Made by a program: the position numbers and the translations under genes. This document shows positions 53,885 to 62,619 of a stretch of DNA of 64,000 nucleotides, in pieces. The notes below the pieces were generated by a model, which worked only from the letters and a program-made list of their open reading frames with translations, was not told where the DNA came from and ran no database searches. Where the stretch lies: positions 1-64,000 of the forward strand of contig JBMFWG010000002.1 of the NCBI GenBank assembly GCA_049965515.1, in the 5' to 3' direction. Every line of letters starts with the position of its first letter. Within the stretch, counting starts at the first letter, position 1. Source of the DNA: UBA4572 sp049965515 (lineage in GTDB: Bacteria; Nitrospirota; Leptospirillia; Leptospirillales; Leptospirillaceae).

Positions 53885-54034
53885 CGTGGTCTCTCGCATA
53901 CATATAGGGTGATCGGTTCTGAACAAAGAGAAAGATTTCAGGCACAGGTTGCCGCTCTGAAGTTTCGGCCCGGAAATGTTTTGTCCGTCTTTGTATGTTA
54001 AGGGTCCTGTGAGGGGTAAATCAAGGAGAAACAA

Positions 54035-54526
54035 TCAGGACTCGCGAGAAGAGGACTCAAAGGCCTGAAGGACTCCGGAAACGATGGCTTCCGGAGAAGG
54101 CGGGCAACCGTGAACTGAGACATCAGGAGGAAGAAGGGAGGAAAGTCCATCGTGGGTGGCATAACTTCCCCGAAACACGCCTCCGGAGATGGCGCAGTCG
54201 CCGACGGCCAGAATCCGCTTCGGAGCGGGCATCGCCTGATATGTGGCTTCAAGGGCCTCCTTCATATGGCAGCTGACTGGTCCCGTGACCAGAAGAATAT
54301 CGGCATGGCGCGGAGAGGCAACAAACGAGAATCCCCGGCTGGAAAGGGAGGTGACGGGATTTTCCAGGGCCCAGAGCTCGAGCTCGCATCCATTGCAGGA
54401 GCCGGCATCTACATGGCGAATGGAGGCACTATGGTGAAACGGACCGTGGACTGTGTCTTTTCGATCCCTGTCGGTTGATTCGGTCAGGGTACCGGTCTTC
54501 AAGATCTTCCAGAGAAGTTTCCACAT
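54035..54526 (-). CDS. NuoB/HyfI-like Fe-S small subunit of hydrogenase-4-like complex
   Basis: A 163-residue small subunit. All four cysteines of the proximal (N2-type) [4Fe-4S] cluster are kept: HVDAGSCNGCELEL (two), AVGDCAISGG and VHGCPPSPEA. It is shorter than HyfI. It docks on the membrane arm and passes electrons to or from the large subunit. It lies 9 nt after the large-subunit gene. No HyfH/NuoI-type ferredoxin subunit is encoded with it. Confidence 0.9.
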   Translation of the reverse strand: MWKLLWKILKTGTLTESTDRDRKDTVHGPFHHSASIRHVDAGSCNGCELELWALENPVTSLSSRGFSFVASPRHADILLVTGPVSCHMKEALEATYQAMPAPKRILAVGDCAISGGVFRGSYATHDGLSSLLPPDVSVHGCPPSPEAIVSGVLQAFESSSRES

Positions 54527-54535
54527 GTGAGTCTC

Positions 54536-56092
54536 CTAGAGGTCCGAAGCGCTGTAGCTCGGATTGAAGGATTTGTTGATCAGGGGAAAGTCTGCCACGA
54601 GATTGGCCGGAACCGAGGCTTCAAGAGCATGCCACAATAGGGGGGAGCTGTCGGCAATATGGGCCTCTTCGAGGATCTTTCCCGGGAGAATCCGGACCCA
54701 TCCCAGAACCTCTCCCCGAAACCCTTCAATAATCCCGACTCCTTCCCGGGGGGCGGGAGGATCCGGGATCGTTGCACTGGTGTCGGGCCCGGGAAAGTTC
54801 CTCAGGAGGGCATGAGTCAGTCGGAGGGATTCAAAGATTTCGAAAAAGCGGATTCGGACCCGGGAGGCGACATCTCCGGTGTGGTCGAGCGCCAGGGCTG
54901 GGGCAAAGCGGTGAACAGGATCTTCCCGATGGTCGATACGAAGGTCCCATCCCTGGCCGCTCGCGCGGCCGGCCACCCCTCCGATTCCGAGCTTCCCGGC
55001 GATTTCCGGAGACAGGATGCCCGTATTCTGGAATCGGTCCTGAAGACCTCCGTGATCGGCGTAAATTCTTTCGAGAAGAGAGACTTCAGCCTGAAGGTGA
55101 TCATGTTCCCGAAGGAGGGTCTCGATCATGGCTTCGGAGAGGGACGACGAGACGCCTCCTGGAATCACCGAGTCAAAGAGAAGTCGGTGGCCGAAGAGAG
55201 ACTGGTTGTGGCGGTGCATGAATTCCCGAAGGGGGGCAAAGAGAGAGAGCGCGGCCGCCAGTCCGGCATCGTTTCCGAGAGCGCCCAAATCCCCCAGGTG
55301 GTTGGCGATCCGTTCTCTCTCGAGAAGGAGAGTCCGGACAAATCGGACTCCCTCCGATACCTCGATGTCCAGGGCCCCTTCTACGGCTTTTGAAAAGGCC
55401 AGCGAGGTTGCCACCGGCGAATCTCCCGAAATTCGTGAGGCCAGACGGGCCCCCTCCGGGAGACTCCGTCCTCGAAAAAGTCGGGCGATTCCCTTGTGGG
55501 TATAGCCCATCCGGGTTTCAAGGCGGAGAACCTTTTCCCCAACGACGGAAAACCGGAAATGACCCGGCTCGATGATGCCGGCGTGGACGGGGCCGACAGG
55601 GATCTCGTGAACGCCTTCTCCCCGAACCCTTACAAAAGGATAGTCTCTTTCGTGGGACGATTGTCTCAAGGGGGAGGGGGACTGTGACAGGGGGGGGTGG
55701 CTCCACAGTCCGTGGTCGATCCAGGGACGAAGATCCGACAATCCCTCCGGGGAGAGTCCAAAGAGATCCCGGATCGTGCGTTCAAAGCGGACAGCCGTGG
55801 GGAAGACGGGTGACAGGGACGGAAAGGAGGCGGAGGTCTCCGGGAGAGCGAGAGTGAGAAGGATGAGTCCTTCCCGAAGCAGAATCGCCGCCCGGATTGC
55901 CGGAAGGGACTCGGCCCAGAGTGTCAGGAGCCTTGCTCCGTCGTTGGCCAGAAGGCGGGCCTGTGCCAGGTAGCGTTCGGGCGAGTTGGTGACGAGGAAG
56001 ACATGGGGAATGCCACCATGAAGTCGGTTGAAACCGGTTTCGGGAGAAAAAAAGGGGGATGAGTCAGCCGCCAAGGGGAGCTCCAAGGACAA
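54536..56092 (-). CDS. Large subunit of hydrogenase-4-like complex lacking Ni-Fe ligands
   Basis: 518 residues: an N-terminal NuoC-like domain (about 1-150, ending FERTIRDLFGLSPEG) fused to a NuoD/HyfG-like domain beginning IPVGPVHAGIIEPGHFRF. Where [NiFe] enzymes have an ICGIC-type motif this has ISGDS, and where they have DPCxxC near the C-terminus it has NPSYSA. All four metal-binding cysteines are therefore missing, so hydrogenase activity is not expected. The rest of the fold (ETRMGYTHKGIARL, LERERIANHLGDLGALGND) is well kept. Confidence 0.9.
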   Translation of the reverse strand: MSLELPLAADSSPFFSPETGFNRLHGGIPHVFLVTNSPERYLAQARLLANDGARLLTLWAESLPAIRAAILLREGLILLTLALPETSASFPSLSPVFPTAVRFERTIRDLFGLSPEGLSDLRPWIDHGLWSHPPLSQSPSPLRQSSHERDYPFVRVRGEGVHEIPVGPVHAGIIEPGHFRFSVVGEKVLRLETRMGYTHKGIARLFRGRSLPEGARLASRISGDSPVATSLAFSKAVEGALDIEVSEGVRFVRTLLLERERIANHLGDLGALGNDAGLAAALSLFAPLREFMHRHNQSLFGHRLLFDSVIPGGVSSSLSEAMIETLLREHDHLQAEVSLLERIYADHGGLQDRFQNTGILSPEIAGKLGIGGVAGRASGQGWDLRIDHREDPVHRFAPALALDHTGDVASRVRIRFFEIFESLRLTHALLRNFPGPDTSATIPDPPAPREGVGIIEGFRGEVLGWVRILPGKILEEAHIADSSPLLWHALEASVPANLVADFPLINKSFNPSYSASDL

Positions 56093-57545
56093 GAAGGGTC
56101 TTTTGGTACGCCGAGTAGAGAGTCGCCGGAAAGACCGTTCCCAGAACCAGCGCCAGTCCGAGGTGGATCCAGATCGGAAAAAAAGTAAGACGGGGGAGGG
56201 GCGAGGCGGGCGTCCTCGTCGGGGCGGATCCGCTATCGCTTATTTCCAAGATGCGGAAAATTAGCACCCCGAAGGTGACGAACAAGGCAAGAAGGAGGAA
56301 CGGAACGGCAAAAGGGATCTTTTTGACGGCCTCGGTGATGATCAAAAGCTCGCTGGCAAAGAGGGCGAAGGGGGGGAGCCCGGTAATGGCGAATCCTCCG
56401 GCCAGAAGCGCCCGGGCGAGTCCGGGCGTCCGGAGGGCCACCTCTCGGATCAACGGGATCTTTTGTGAGCCGGAGGTCTGGACAATGTGTCCCACCGCGA
56501 AAAAGATCGCTGATTTGACCAGGCTGTGGGTGGTCATATGGAGAAGGCCGGCAAAGGTCGCCAGCGGGCCCCCGATGCCAAAGGCCAGAGTGGCGAGCCC
56601 CATGTGTTCGATGGAGGAGTAGGCGAAGAGGCGCTTGATGTCCTGTCTCTTCCACATCGAGACCGAGGCGAGGAGGACGGAGGCCAGGCCAAATCCCATC
56701 AGGAGATTCGAGGGCATGGCGCTGTGGATCGCTCCGTCTGCCAGGGACTTGACCCTGAGAATGGCATAGAGGGCGACGTTCAGAAGAAGTCCCGAGAGGA
56801 CAGCGGAGATGGGCGTGGGACCCTCGGCATGGGCGTCCGGAAGCCAGTTGTGAAGGGGGACAAGTCCGACTTTGGTTCCGTATCCCACCACAAAAAAGAC
56901 GAAGGCCAGCGACATCACCGTGGGTTCGAGCTGAGCCTTGACGGTTTCAAGATGGGTGAGAAGAAGTGCCGTCCCTCCCGGCCCCAGGGTTTTTTCGGAG
57001 GCGAAATAAAGAAGGATCGTTCCGAAAAGAGCCTGGGCAATTCCGACCCCGCAGAGAATGAAATACTTCCAGGAGGCCTTGATAGCGGCGGGGGTTCGGG
57101 TCCAGCCCACGAGAAGGACCGTGGCCAGGGTGGCACCTTCGAGCGCAACCCACAAAAGCCCTAGGTTGTTGCTTGCCAGAACGACAATCATCGTGAGGAC
57201 GAAAATCTGGTAAAGCGCGAGATAAAGACGGGTCCTTTCCGGGGTCAAGTGGCCGCGTTCGGCCTCGATCGACATATATCGGAGAGAAAAGAAGGATGTT
57301 GTGGCCGCAACCCCTCCGGTGATGACAAGGAAAAGGGCGGAGAAGCTGTCGGCGAAGAGATTTTCGTCGAGGGCGATCAGGGGGCCATGGAGATAGACCT
57401 CTTCGCCCAGAAGGAGGGTGAGAAAAAAGGTCAGCAGAGAGAACGCAATATTCAGCGCCGGAGCGAGCTTTCTGTGGCCCCAGAGGCCAAGAACAAAGGC
57501 TCCAATGGTCGGGGAAAGGATCATGAGGACGAGGATCACGGTCAC
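56064..57545 (-). CDS. HyfF-like antiporter-type membrane subunit
   Basis: A 493-residue, roughly 13-14 helix protein of the NuoL/M/N (Mrp antiporter) family. It has GLVPLHNWLPDAHAEGPTPI with the channel Lys/His region, and LFAYSSIEHMGLATLAFG. It should move protons (or Na+) and drive or use conformational coupling. It overlaps the large-subunit gene by 29 nt and the HyfE-like gene by 4 nt. Confidence 0.92.
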   Translation of the reverse strand: MTVILVLMILSPTIGAFVLGLWGHRKLAPALNIAFSLLTFFLTLLLGEEVYLHGPLIALDENLFADSFSALFLVITGGVAATTSFFSLRYMSIEAERGHLTPERTRLYLALYQIFVLTMIVVLASNNLGLLWVALEGATLATVLLVGWTRTPAAIKASWKYFILCGVGIAQALFGTILLYFASEKTLGPGGTALLLTHLETVKAQLEPTVMSLAFVFFVVGYGTKVGLVPLHNWLPDAHAEGPTPISAVLSGLLLNVALYAILRVKSLADGAIHSAMPSNLLMGFGLASVLLASVSMWKRQDIKRLFAYSSIEHMGLATLAFGIGGPLATFAGLLHMTTHSLVKSAIFFAVGHIVQTSGSQKIPLIREVALRTPGLARALLAGGFAITGLPPFALFASELLIITEAVKKIPFAVPFLLLALFVTFGVLIFRILEISDSGSAPTRTPASPLPRLTFFPIWIHLGLALVLGTVFPATLYSAYQKTLLVLGAPLGG

Positions 57546-58216
57546 TCCGTCGGGGTATTGTCCATGTGTTTTAGGTCAAAGCTTTCGAAGGTTTCCCGGA
57601 TCTGGAAGAAGAAGATCCCGAAGACGAATGTGCCCACAAGAACATCGAAGGCCACGCCGAGCTCCACGACCATGGGCATCCCATAGGTGGCATTGATTGC
57701 CGAAAAAAAGAGGGCGTTTTCCATTCCCAGAAATCCCAGGACCTGCGTTACGGCCTTTCGTCGGGTGATCATCATGAGAAAGGAGAGAAGCAGGGCGGCC
57801 AGACCCACCCCGATCAACCCCCGGGAGACGGTATTGGCCATTTCGGAGATAGGGGCGGCCAGGGCAAAAGAAAAAACCACAACAAAGAGTCCGGCCACCA
57901 TCGTGACGGGAACGTTAAGAAGGACCTCCACCTCTCCCCGGATATGGAGGCGTTCAAGAAGACGAAAGAGAAGGAACGGCAGAAGAAGAACCTTGAATGC
58001 CAGGGTGAAGAGGGCGGAGAAAAAAAGATGAGCCTCTCCGGCGGCGATGGCCACGGAGAGCGTGCTGAGTGTCAGGAGGATTCCCTGCAGGGCAAAGATT
58101 CTGACAAGAGAGGCCATTCTTCTCATGGAGAGCATGGCGAAGGATGAGAGAAGAAGAGCGCTTCCGAGAAAGCCGACGAGAGGGCTCGTCGGGGGAGAGA
58201 CAAAAGAGGCGGCCAC
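57542..58216 (-). CDS. HyfE-like membrane subunit
   Basis: A 224-residue integral protein with about seven helices, matching HyfE (NuoK-like C-terminal half: TQVLGFLGMENALFFSAI). GTG start at 58216 with GGAGGG 6 nt upstream. A longer upstream frame is shadow sequence of the HyfC-like gene. It keeps a membrane glutamate in FLGMEN, typical of NuoK-type ion channels. Confidence 0.88.
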   Translation of the reverse strand: MAASFVSPPTSPLVGFLGSALLLSSFAMLSMRRMASLVRIFALQGILLTLSTLSVAIAAGEAHLFFSALFTLAFKVLLLPFLLFRLLERLHIRGEVEVLLNVPVTMVAGLFVVVFSFALAAPISEMANTVSRGLIGVGLAALLLSFLMMITRRKAVTQVLGFLGMENALFFSAINATYGMPMVVELGVAFDVLVGTFVFGIFFFQIRETFESFDLKHMDNTPTE

Positions 58217-58217
58217 G

Positions 58218-59192
58218 TTATCCCTCCAGGACAAAGTGTAGAAGAAAGCCCAGTGTTGACAGGAGATAGGCCAATGCCGTGAATTCGGGGACTCTGAAGA
58301 TCCGGAGCTTGGCAAAGAGTGATTCGATCAGGGCCAGAAGCGCCCCCAGAATAAAAAGTTTTCCCAAAAGAAGGATCCCTCCTTCGAGAAGACTCGAAAG
58401 GGCGAAGGTTCGGGGAATCCCGGCGGGGACAAAAAAGTCGATTCCTAGAAGGAGGTAGAGAAGGAGTTTTTGCATCGATCCCCATTCCATCAGAGCCAGA
58501 AGAGGACCGGAGTATTCGAGAAGCATCGCCTCATGGATCATCGTCAGCTCCAGGTGGGTCGACGGATTGTCGATGGGAAGCCGGCCATTTTCTCCGAGAA
58601 AAACAAGAATGAAGGCCATGGCAGCGATCAGGAGGCTGGGGTGAAAGGGGAGGGGGGCATTCGAGAAAGAGGCCAGGAGGGAAGGGATCGAGGTGGATCC
58701 CGACCAGAGGGAGACGGTGAACAGGATCATGAGGGTGGCAGGCTCGGTCAGAAAGGCTACCATCATCTCTCTGCGGCCCCCCATGTCTCCGAAGGGGGTT
58801 CCAAGATCCATGGCCGCCATTGCCATGGAAAACCGGGCCAGGGAGAAGAGGCCGACAAGCGTCACGACGTCGGCGACGGGAGCCAGGGGGGGCGCTGTTC
58901 CCAAAAAGGGGACGAGAAGGGCGGCTCCCGCCATGATCGAGAAAAAAAGAGGGGGAACAAGCAGAAAAAGAGGCGAATGACCTTCCGGAAGAATCATCTC
59001 CTTGCCAAAGAGGCGGACAAGATTTTTCCAGGGTTGCAAAATGCCGGCCGGGGCTCGGTTCTGGAGAATGGCCCGGACTGTTCCGATCCATCCATACAAA
59101 AGCGGACCCATGAGAAGGACAAAGCTCAGCTGAAGAAGGGAGACTGCAATGCCATAAGCGCCATGGAAGGAAGACGAGGGATCTAGTGCCAT
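58218..59192 (-). CDS. HyfC/NuoH-like membrane anchor subunit
   Basis: A 324-residue, eight-helix protein of the NuoH/HyfC/EchB family. It has NLVRLFGKEMILPEGHSPLF, MAAMDLGTPFGDMGGRREMM, and ENGRLPIDNPSTHLELTMIHEAM, the acidic loop facing the quinone or catalytic module. It links the soluble arm to the ion-pumping arm. It overlaps the HyfB-like gene by 10 nt. Confidence 0.93.
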   Translation of the reverse strand: MALDPSSSFHGAYGIAVSLLQLSFVLLMGPLLYGWIGTVRAILQNRAPAGILQPWKNLVRLFGKEMILPEGHSPLFLLVPPLFFSIMAGAALLVPFLGTAPPLAPVADVVTLVGLFSLARFSMAMAAMDLGTPFGDMGGRREMMVAFLTEPATLMILFTVSLWSGSTSIPSLLASFSNAPLPFHPSLLIAAMAFILVFLGENGRLPIDNPSTHLELTMIHEAMLLEYSGPLLALMEWGSMQKLLLYLLLGIDFFVPAGIPRTFALSSLLEGGILLLGKLFILGALLALIESLFAKLRIFRVPEFTALAYLLSTLGFLLHFVLEG

Positions 59193-61234
59193 CGGAGCAC
59201 CGACAGGAGAAGGATGAGGGTGGTAAAGCTATAGATCAGGTAAATCGAAATTCGCCCTGAGCGAACGCGTTCCGCTCCTTCCGCGATGGCGACAAAAAGG
59301 CGAAAGAGAGGGCGGTAGAGAAAAGGCCAGTGAGGATCTTCAACGGAGAGGCGAAAGGCCGGGTCCGGATCATCCGGGGAGGGAATATGCCTCTTCATGG
59401 AGAAAAACACAGGAAAAAAATGACGGATCGGCTGGGCGAAGGATTCGGCGGTGGCCTGGGAGCGTCCGGAAAAGTCGCGATAGCCGCACCCCCAGGGGGA
59501 TGAATGGCGACGTTTCTTTTCTTCTGTCCCCAGAACCAGCCACAAGACGGGCGCCGTCAGGAGTATGAGGAGAATGGCAAGAAAAAGAGGGGAGGTGGAG
59601 GGACCGGCCGGGGGCAGGGGGAGAAGCCAGGCCCATCCAAAGGTCCCGGACGGGGAGGGCAGGGTCGTCGCGGTAAGGGGAGAAACGGCCTTGAGGATTT
59701 CGCCAAGGACAAGGCTGGGAAAGAGTCCGAGAAGAAGAGAGCCCACGGCCAGTCCTCCCATCCCCAATTGTTCAAAAAGAGAACACTCATGGGCTTCCCT
59801 CGCCCCGTCTGAGCGGGGTTGGCCCAGGTATCCCACCCCGAAAAACTTGAGAAATCCCATGGCGGCAAGAGCCGATGCCAGCACAAGAATGGCGGCTCCA
59901 AAAAGAACGGCACTGCGTTGAAGGGTTCCGGAGAGGTCCCGAGCTTGAAGTGTGGACTGGAGAAGAAGCCATTCCGAGACGAATCCGTTCGTCGGCGGAA
60001 TCCCTGAAATGGAAAGGACCCCGATGAGAACCAGGGCTCCGGAGACCGGCATTTTTTTGAAGAGCCCTCCCATCCGGTTGAGATTTGTCTCCCCTGTCGC
60101 ATGAATCATGGTTCCCGCCCCAAGGAAGAGGAGTCCCTTGAAGAAGGCGTGGTTGAGGGCGTGGTAGAGAGCGGCACACAGGGCCAGGGTTCCTGCCAGG
60201 GGATGTCCTGTCTTCAGATAGAGAATCCCGAGTCCTGTTCCCAAGAGAATCAGGCCGATGTTTTCAATGGACGAATAGGCGAGAAGGGTCTTGGTGTCAG
60301 ACTGGAGGATGGCGTGAAGAATTCCGAACAGGGCCATGAAGGCTCCGGTAATGAGGAGGAGGAGGCCGAATGAGGGGGTGAGCTGGGGGAGGCCCACGAG
60401 GTCGAAGAGGGCGCGGATCAGTCCATAGAGGGCCGCCTTGAGCATGACCCCGCTCAAGAGGGCCGAGGCCGGAGCCGGGGCGGCCGGATGCGCAAGCGGG
60501 AGCCAGACGTGGAGGGGGATAACTCCCGCCTTGGCCCCAAAGCCCAAAAGAAAAAGAAGGGAGGCCAGGAGGGCCTCACCGGAGGCCAGATGGTTCTGCT
60601 TCATCGCCTCGAAGGAGAAGGAGGCCATGGCAAGGGAGCCGGATGGGATCTCCCGGGTGGCCAAGAGGGCAAAGGCAGCCAAGATGAGGAGGCTTCCGCC
60701 ATGAGCCAGAAGGAGCGTGAGATAGCTGGCGCGACGAACTCCTTCGGTGGTCTCTCCTGAAAGGATCAGGAAAAACGAGGCGACGGCCATGATCTCCCAG
60801 AAGACCATGAAGGAATAGACGTCATCGGCGAGAAAGACACCCCCCGTAAAAAAAAGGAAGACCGTGATCTTGGCCAGAAACTGGGCCCTCTTTAAGGGGG
60901 GCTGATCTTTGGTATAGCCGGCCGAAAAGAGAAGAACCCCCGCCGAGGCTCCTCCCAGAAGAAGAAGGAAAAAGCCGGAGAGAGGATCCTGGCGAAGGTG
61001 AAAGGCGAGTCCGGGAATTCCTCCGGGGAGGATCAGTCTGGTGTCTGAGGCGGCGAAAAGAGCGTGAAACCCTGAAAGTCCAATGGTCAGACTCTCCAGT
61101 GAAAGGAGCGTAAAGACAAGGGGGGCCAGAGTGGAACGACGCCCAACAAGTCCGGCACCGGCCAGCCCCGTGAGAAGAAGGGAGAGAAGAGTGAAGAGAG
61201 TCAGCAAAAGCGGGGAGGGAAAAAACGTCATCAC
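59183..61234 (-). CDS. HyfB-like antiporter-type membrane subunit
   Basis: A 683-residue protein with about 14-16 helices, close to HyfB in length. Antiporter-family motifs are GFGAKAGVIPLHVWLPLAHP, TLLAYSSIENIGLILLG, and HALNHAFFKGLLFLGAGTM. An extra C-terminal part ends in a TM helix. First gene of the HyfB-C-E-F-G-I-like operon. HyfA, HyfD and HyfH counterparts are absent. Confidence 0.93.
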   Translation of the reverse strand: MMTFFPSPLLLTLFTLLSLLLTGLAGAGLVGRRSTLAPLVFTLLSLESLTIGLSGFHALFAASDTRLILPGGIPGLAFHLRQDPLSGFFLLLLGGASAGVLLFSAGYTKDQPPLKRAQFLAKITVFLFFTGGVFLADDVYSFMVFWEIMAVASFFLILSGETTEGVRRASYLTLLLAHGGSLLILAAFALLATREIPSGSLAMASFSFEAMKQNHLASGEALLASLLFLLGFGAKAGVIPLHVWLPLAHPAAPAPASALLSGVMLKAALYGLIRALFDLVGLPQLTPSFGLLLLITGAFMALFGILHAILQSDTKTLLAYSSIENIGLILLGTGLGILYLKTGHPLAGTLALCAALYHALNHAFFKGLLFLGAGTMIHATGETNLNRMGGLFKKMPVSGALVLIGVLSISGIPPTNGFVSEWLLLQSTLQARDLSGTLQRSAVLFGAAILVLASALAAMGFLKFFGVGYLGQPRSDGAREAHECSLFEQLGMGGLAVGSLLLGLFPSLVLGEILKAVSPLTATTLPSPSGTFGWAWLLPLPPAGPSTSPLFLAILLILLTAPVLWLVLGTEEKKRRHSSPWGCGYRDFSGRSQATAESFAQPIRHFFPVFFSMKRHIPSPDDPDPAFRLSVEDPHWPFLYRPLFRLFVAIAEGAERVRSGRISIYLIYSFTTLILLLSVLRWH

Positions 61235-61323
61235 GGAGGCATCATCTTTTCAGTTGGAAGGAAAGGCCCTGCTTTCTTGAGAAGGGGAGGAAGGTGTTCA
61301 AATTAGTAGTGCATCGATGTTCA

Positions 61324-61331
61324 TTATACTA
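61324..61331. promoter_or_regulatory. Overlapping divergent -10 boxes
   Basis: The minus strand reads TATAAT (61329-61324), about 90 nt before the HyfB-like start; the plus strand reads TATACT (61326-61331), about 100 nt before the small membrane protein. Matching -35 boxes are weak on both sides, which suggests activator dependence. The 61235-61429 gap holds nothing else. Confidence 0.4.
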
Positions 61332-61429
61332 TATTTTTTCAGGGGAGAGTAAAGTCGGAAGTTTTTTCTCGGATGTCATGTCTTGAAAATGGAGCTCAAG
61401 GGCCCTACGATGAAATAAGGAGGGCGAAA

Positions 61430-61750
61430 ATGCGAGAAGATCCGCGCGACATACAACAAAACGAGGTGGCTCGGGAGATCGAGCGGAGCCAGGGTCCGAT
61501 TCCCTGGTGGATGGTCATCCTGATTGTCATCGTCTATGCGACGGCCATCATACTCTCGCTTCCTATTTTGGGGAACCGGACCGGACAAAATATCAACACC
61601 TTCTTCTCTCCGGACCATAAACGGGGGACCTTCGACTTCGGAACTGTCGGAGGAGGGGCCTATCTCGCGGGGGGATTCTTTGTCATCTATTATGTGTTCA
61701 TGATCCGCCCCCGCAGGATGCAGAAAAAGAAAAGTCAGAAGCTTCCCTGA
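61430..61750 (+). CDS. Small membrane protein, two predicted TM helices
   Basis: A 106-residue protein. TM1 is WWMVILIVIVYATAIILSLP, TM2 is GAYLAGGFFVIYYVFMIRP, followed by a basic tail. The IERSQGPIPWWM lead-in resembles the N-terminal anchor of cytochrome oxidase CcoP subunits, but no CxxCH is present. ATG at 61430 chosen for AGGAGG 7 nt upstream. The function is unknown. It lies 2 nt before the M50 protease gene. Confidence 0.7.
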   Translation: MREDPRDIQQNEVAREIERSQGPIPWWMVILIVIVYATAIILSLPILGNRTGQNINTFFSPDHKRGTFDFGTVGGGAYLAGGFFVIYYVFMIRPRRMQKKKSQKLP

Positions 61751-61752
61751 CC

Positions 61753-62619
61753 ATGGCCCCAGAGCCCCGTCCCCTTCGGGAGAAAATTCTCGCGGCCGCC
61801 CTGTTTTTCCTGACAGCCCTCTCGACGACCTTTGCCGGGGCCCTCCTTGACGGAGTCGATCCGCTGACAACACCATGGGGGTTCTTCCGGGGGCTTCCCT
61901 ATTCCCTCACGCTTCTCTTTATCCTTTCCGCTCATGAGGCCGGACACTTTATGATGGCCCGACGCTATGGCGTCGACTCACCCTTGCCCTGGTTCATTCC
62001 CGCTCCCACGTTGGTGGGAACCTTCGGCGCCCTGATCCGACTTCCCCGACTCCCGGGGTCGCGCGTGGCTCTCTTTGACATTGCCCTGGCCGGACCGATG
62101 GCAGGTCTCGTTCCGTCGATCCTGGCCCTGATTGTCGGGATCAGGATCTCTTCCGTCGTGGGGGGCTCTCCGGGTCACGGGAACGGGCTCATTCTGGGGG
62201 AATCGCTCCTTTTTAAAGGAATTGAGGCGCTCTTTGGAGGGGAAAACGCGCCTGGACAGACCCTTCTCCTCTCGCCGGTGGGGTTTGCCGGGTGGGTGGG
62301 GCTTCTGGTGACGGCCCTCAACCTGCTCCCGGTGGGACAGCTTGACGGAGGACACATCTCCTATGCCCTCTTCGGGAGGAAGGCCCGGTTTGTCTCCTGG
62401 GGTCTGGTTCTTGCGATGGGGATCCTAGGATTTTGGGGGTGGAGAGGATGGTGGATCTTCGGAGGGCTTGTCCTCCTGTTCGGTCCGGTCCATCCTGAGC
62501 TGGCCGAAGGTGAGGGAGAGAGGGAGGACTTGCCCGTCTCCCGGAAGGTCTGGGGGGGGGTGGCGGCCCTTATTCTGATTCTGGTTTTTGTTCCTGATCC
62601 CCTGCGTCCTGCCGGATAG
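61753..62619 (+). CDS. Site-2-type membrane metalloprotease (M50 family)
   Basis: A 288-residue polytopic protein. The zinc site LSAHEAGHFMMARRYGVDS (HExxH) lies in one helix and the third ligand in NLLPVGQLDGGHISYALF. PGSRVALFDIALAGPMAGL is also typical. These enzymes cut membrane proteins within the bilayer. The substrate is unknown. It converges with the IMPase gene, overlapping by about 50 nt. Confidence 0.9.
   Translation: MAPEPRPLREKILAAALFFLTALSTTFAGALLDGVDPLTTPWGFFRGLPYSLTLLFILSAHEAGHFMMARRYGVDSPLPWFIPAPTLVGTFGALIRLPRLPGSRVALFDIALAGPMAGLVPSILALIVGIRISSVVGGSPGHGNGLILGESLLFKGIEALFGGENAPGQTLLLSPVGFAGWVGLLVTALNLLPVGQLDGGHISYALFGRKARFVSWGLVLAMGILGFWGWRGWWIFGGLVLLFGPVHPELAEGEGEREDLPVSRKVWGGVAALILILVFVPDPLRPAG

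Noticed and set aside
54035..61234. Calling the operon a functional hydrogenase-4 or formate hydrogenlyase
   Set aside because: All four Ni-Fe cysteines are missing from the large subunit and no formate dehydrogenase or hydrogenase maturation genes are present.
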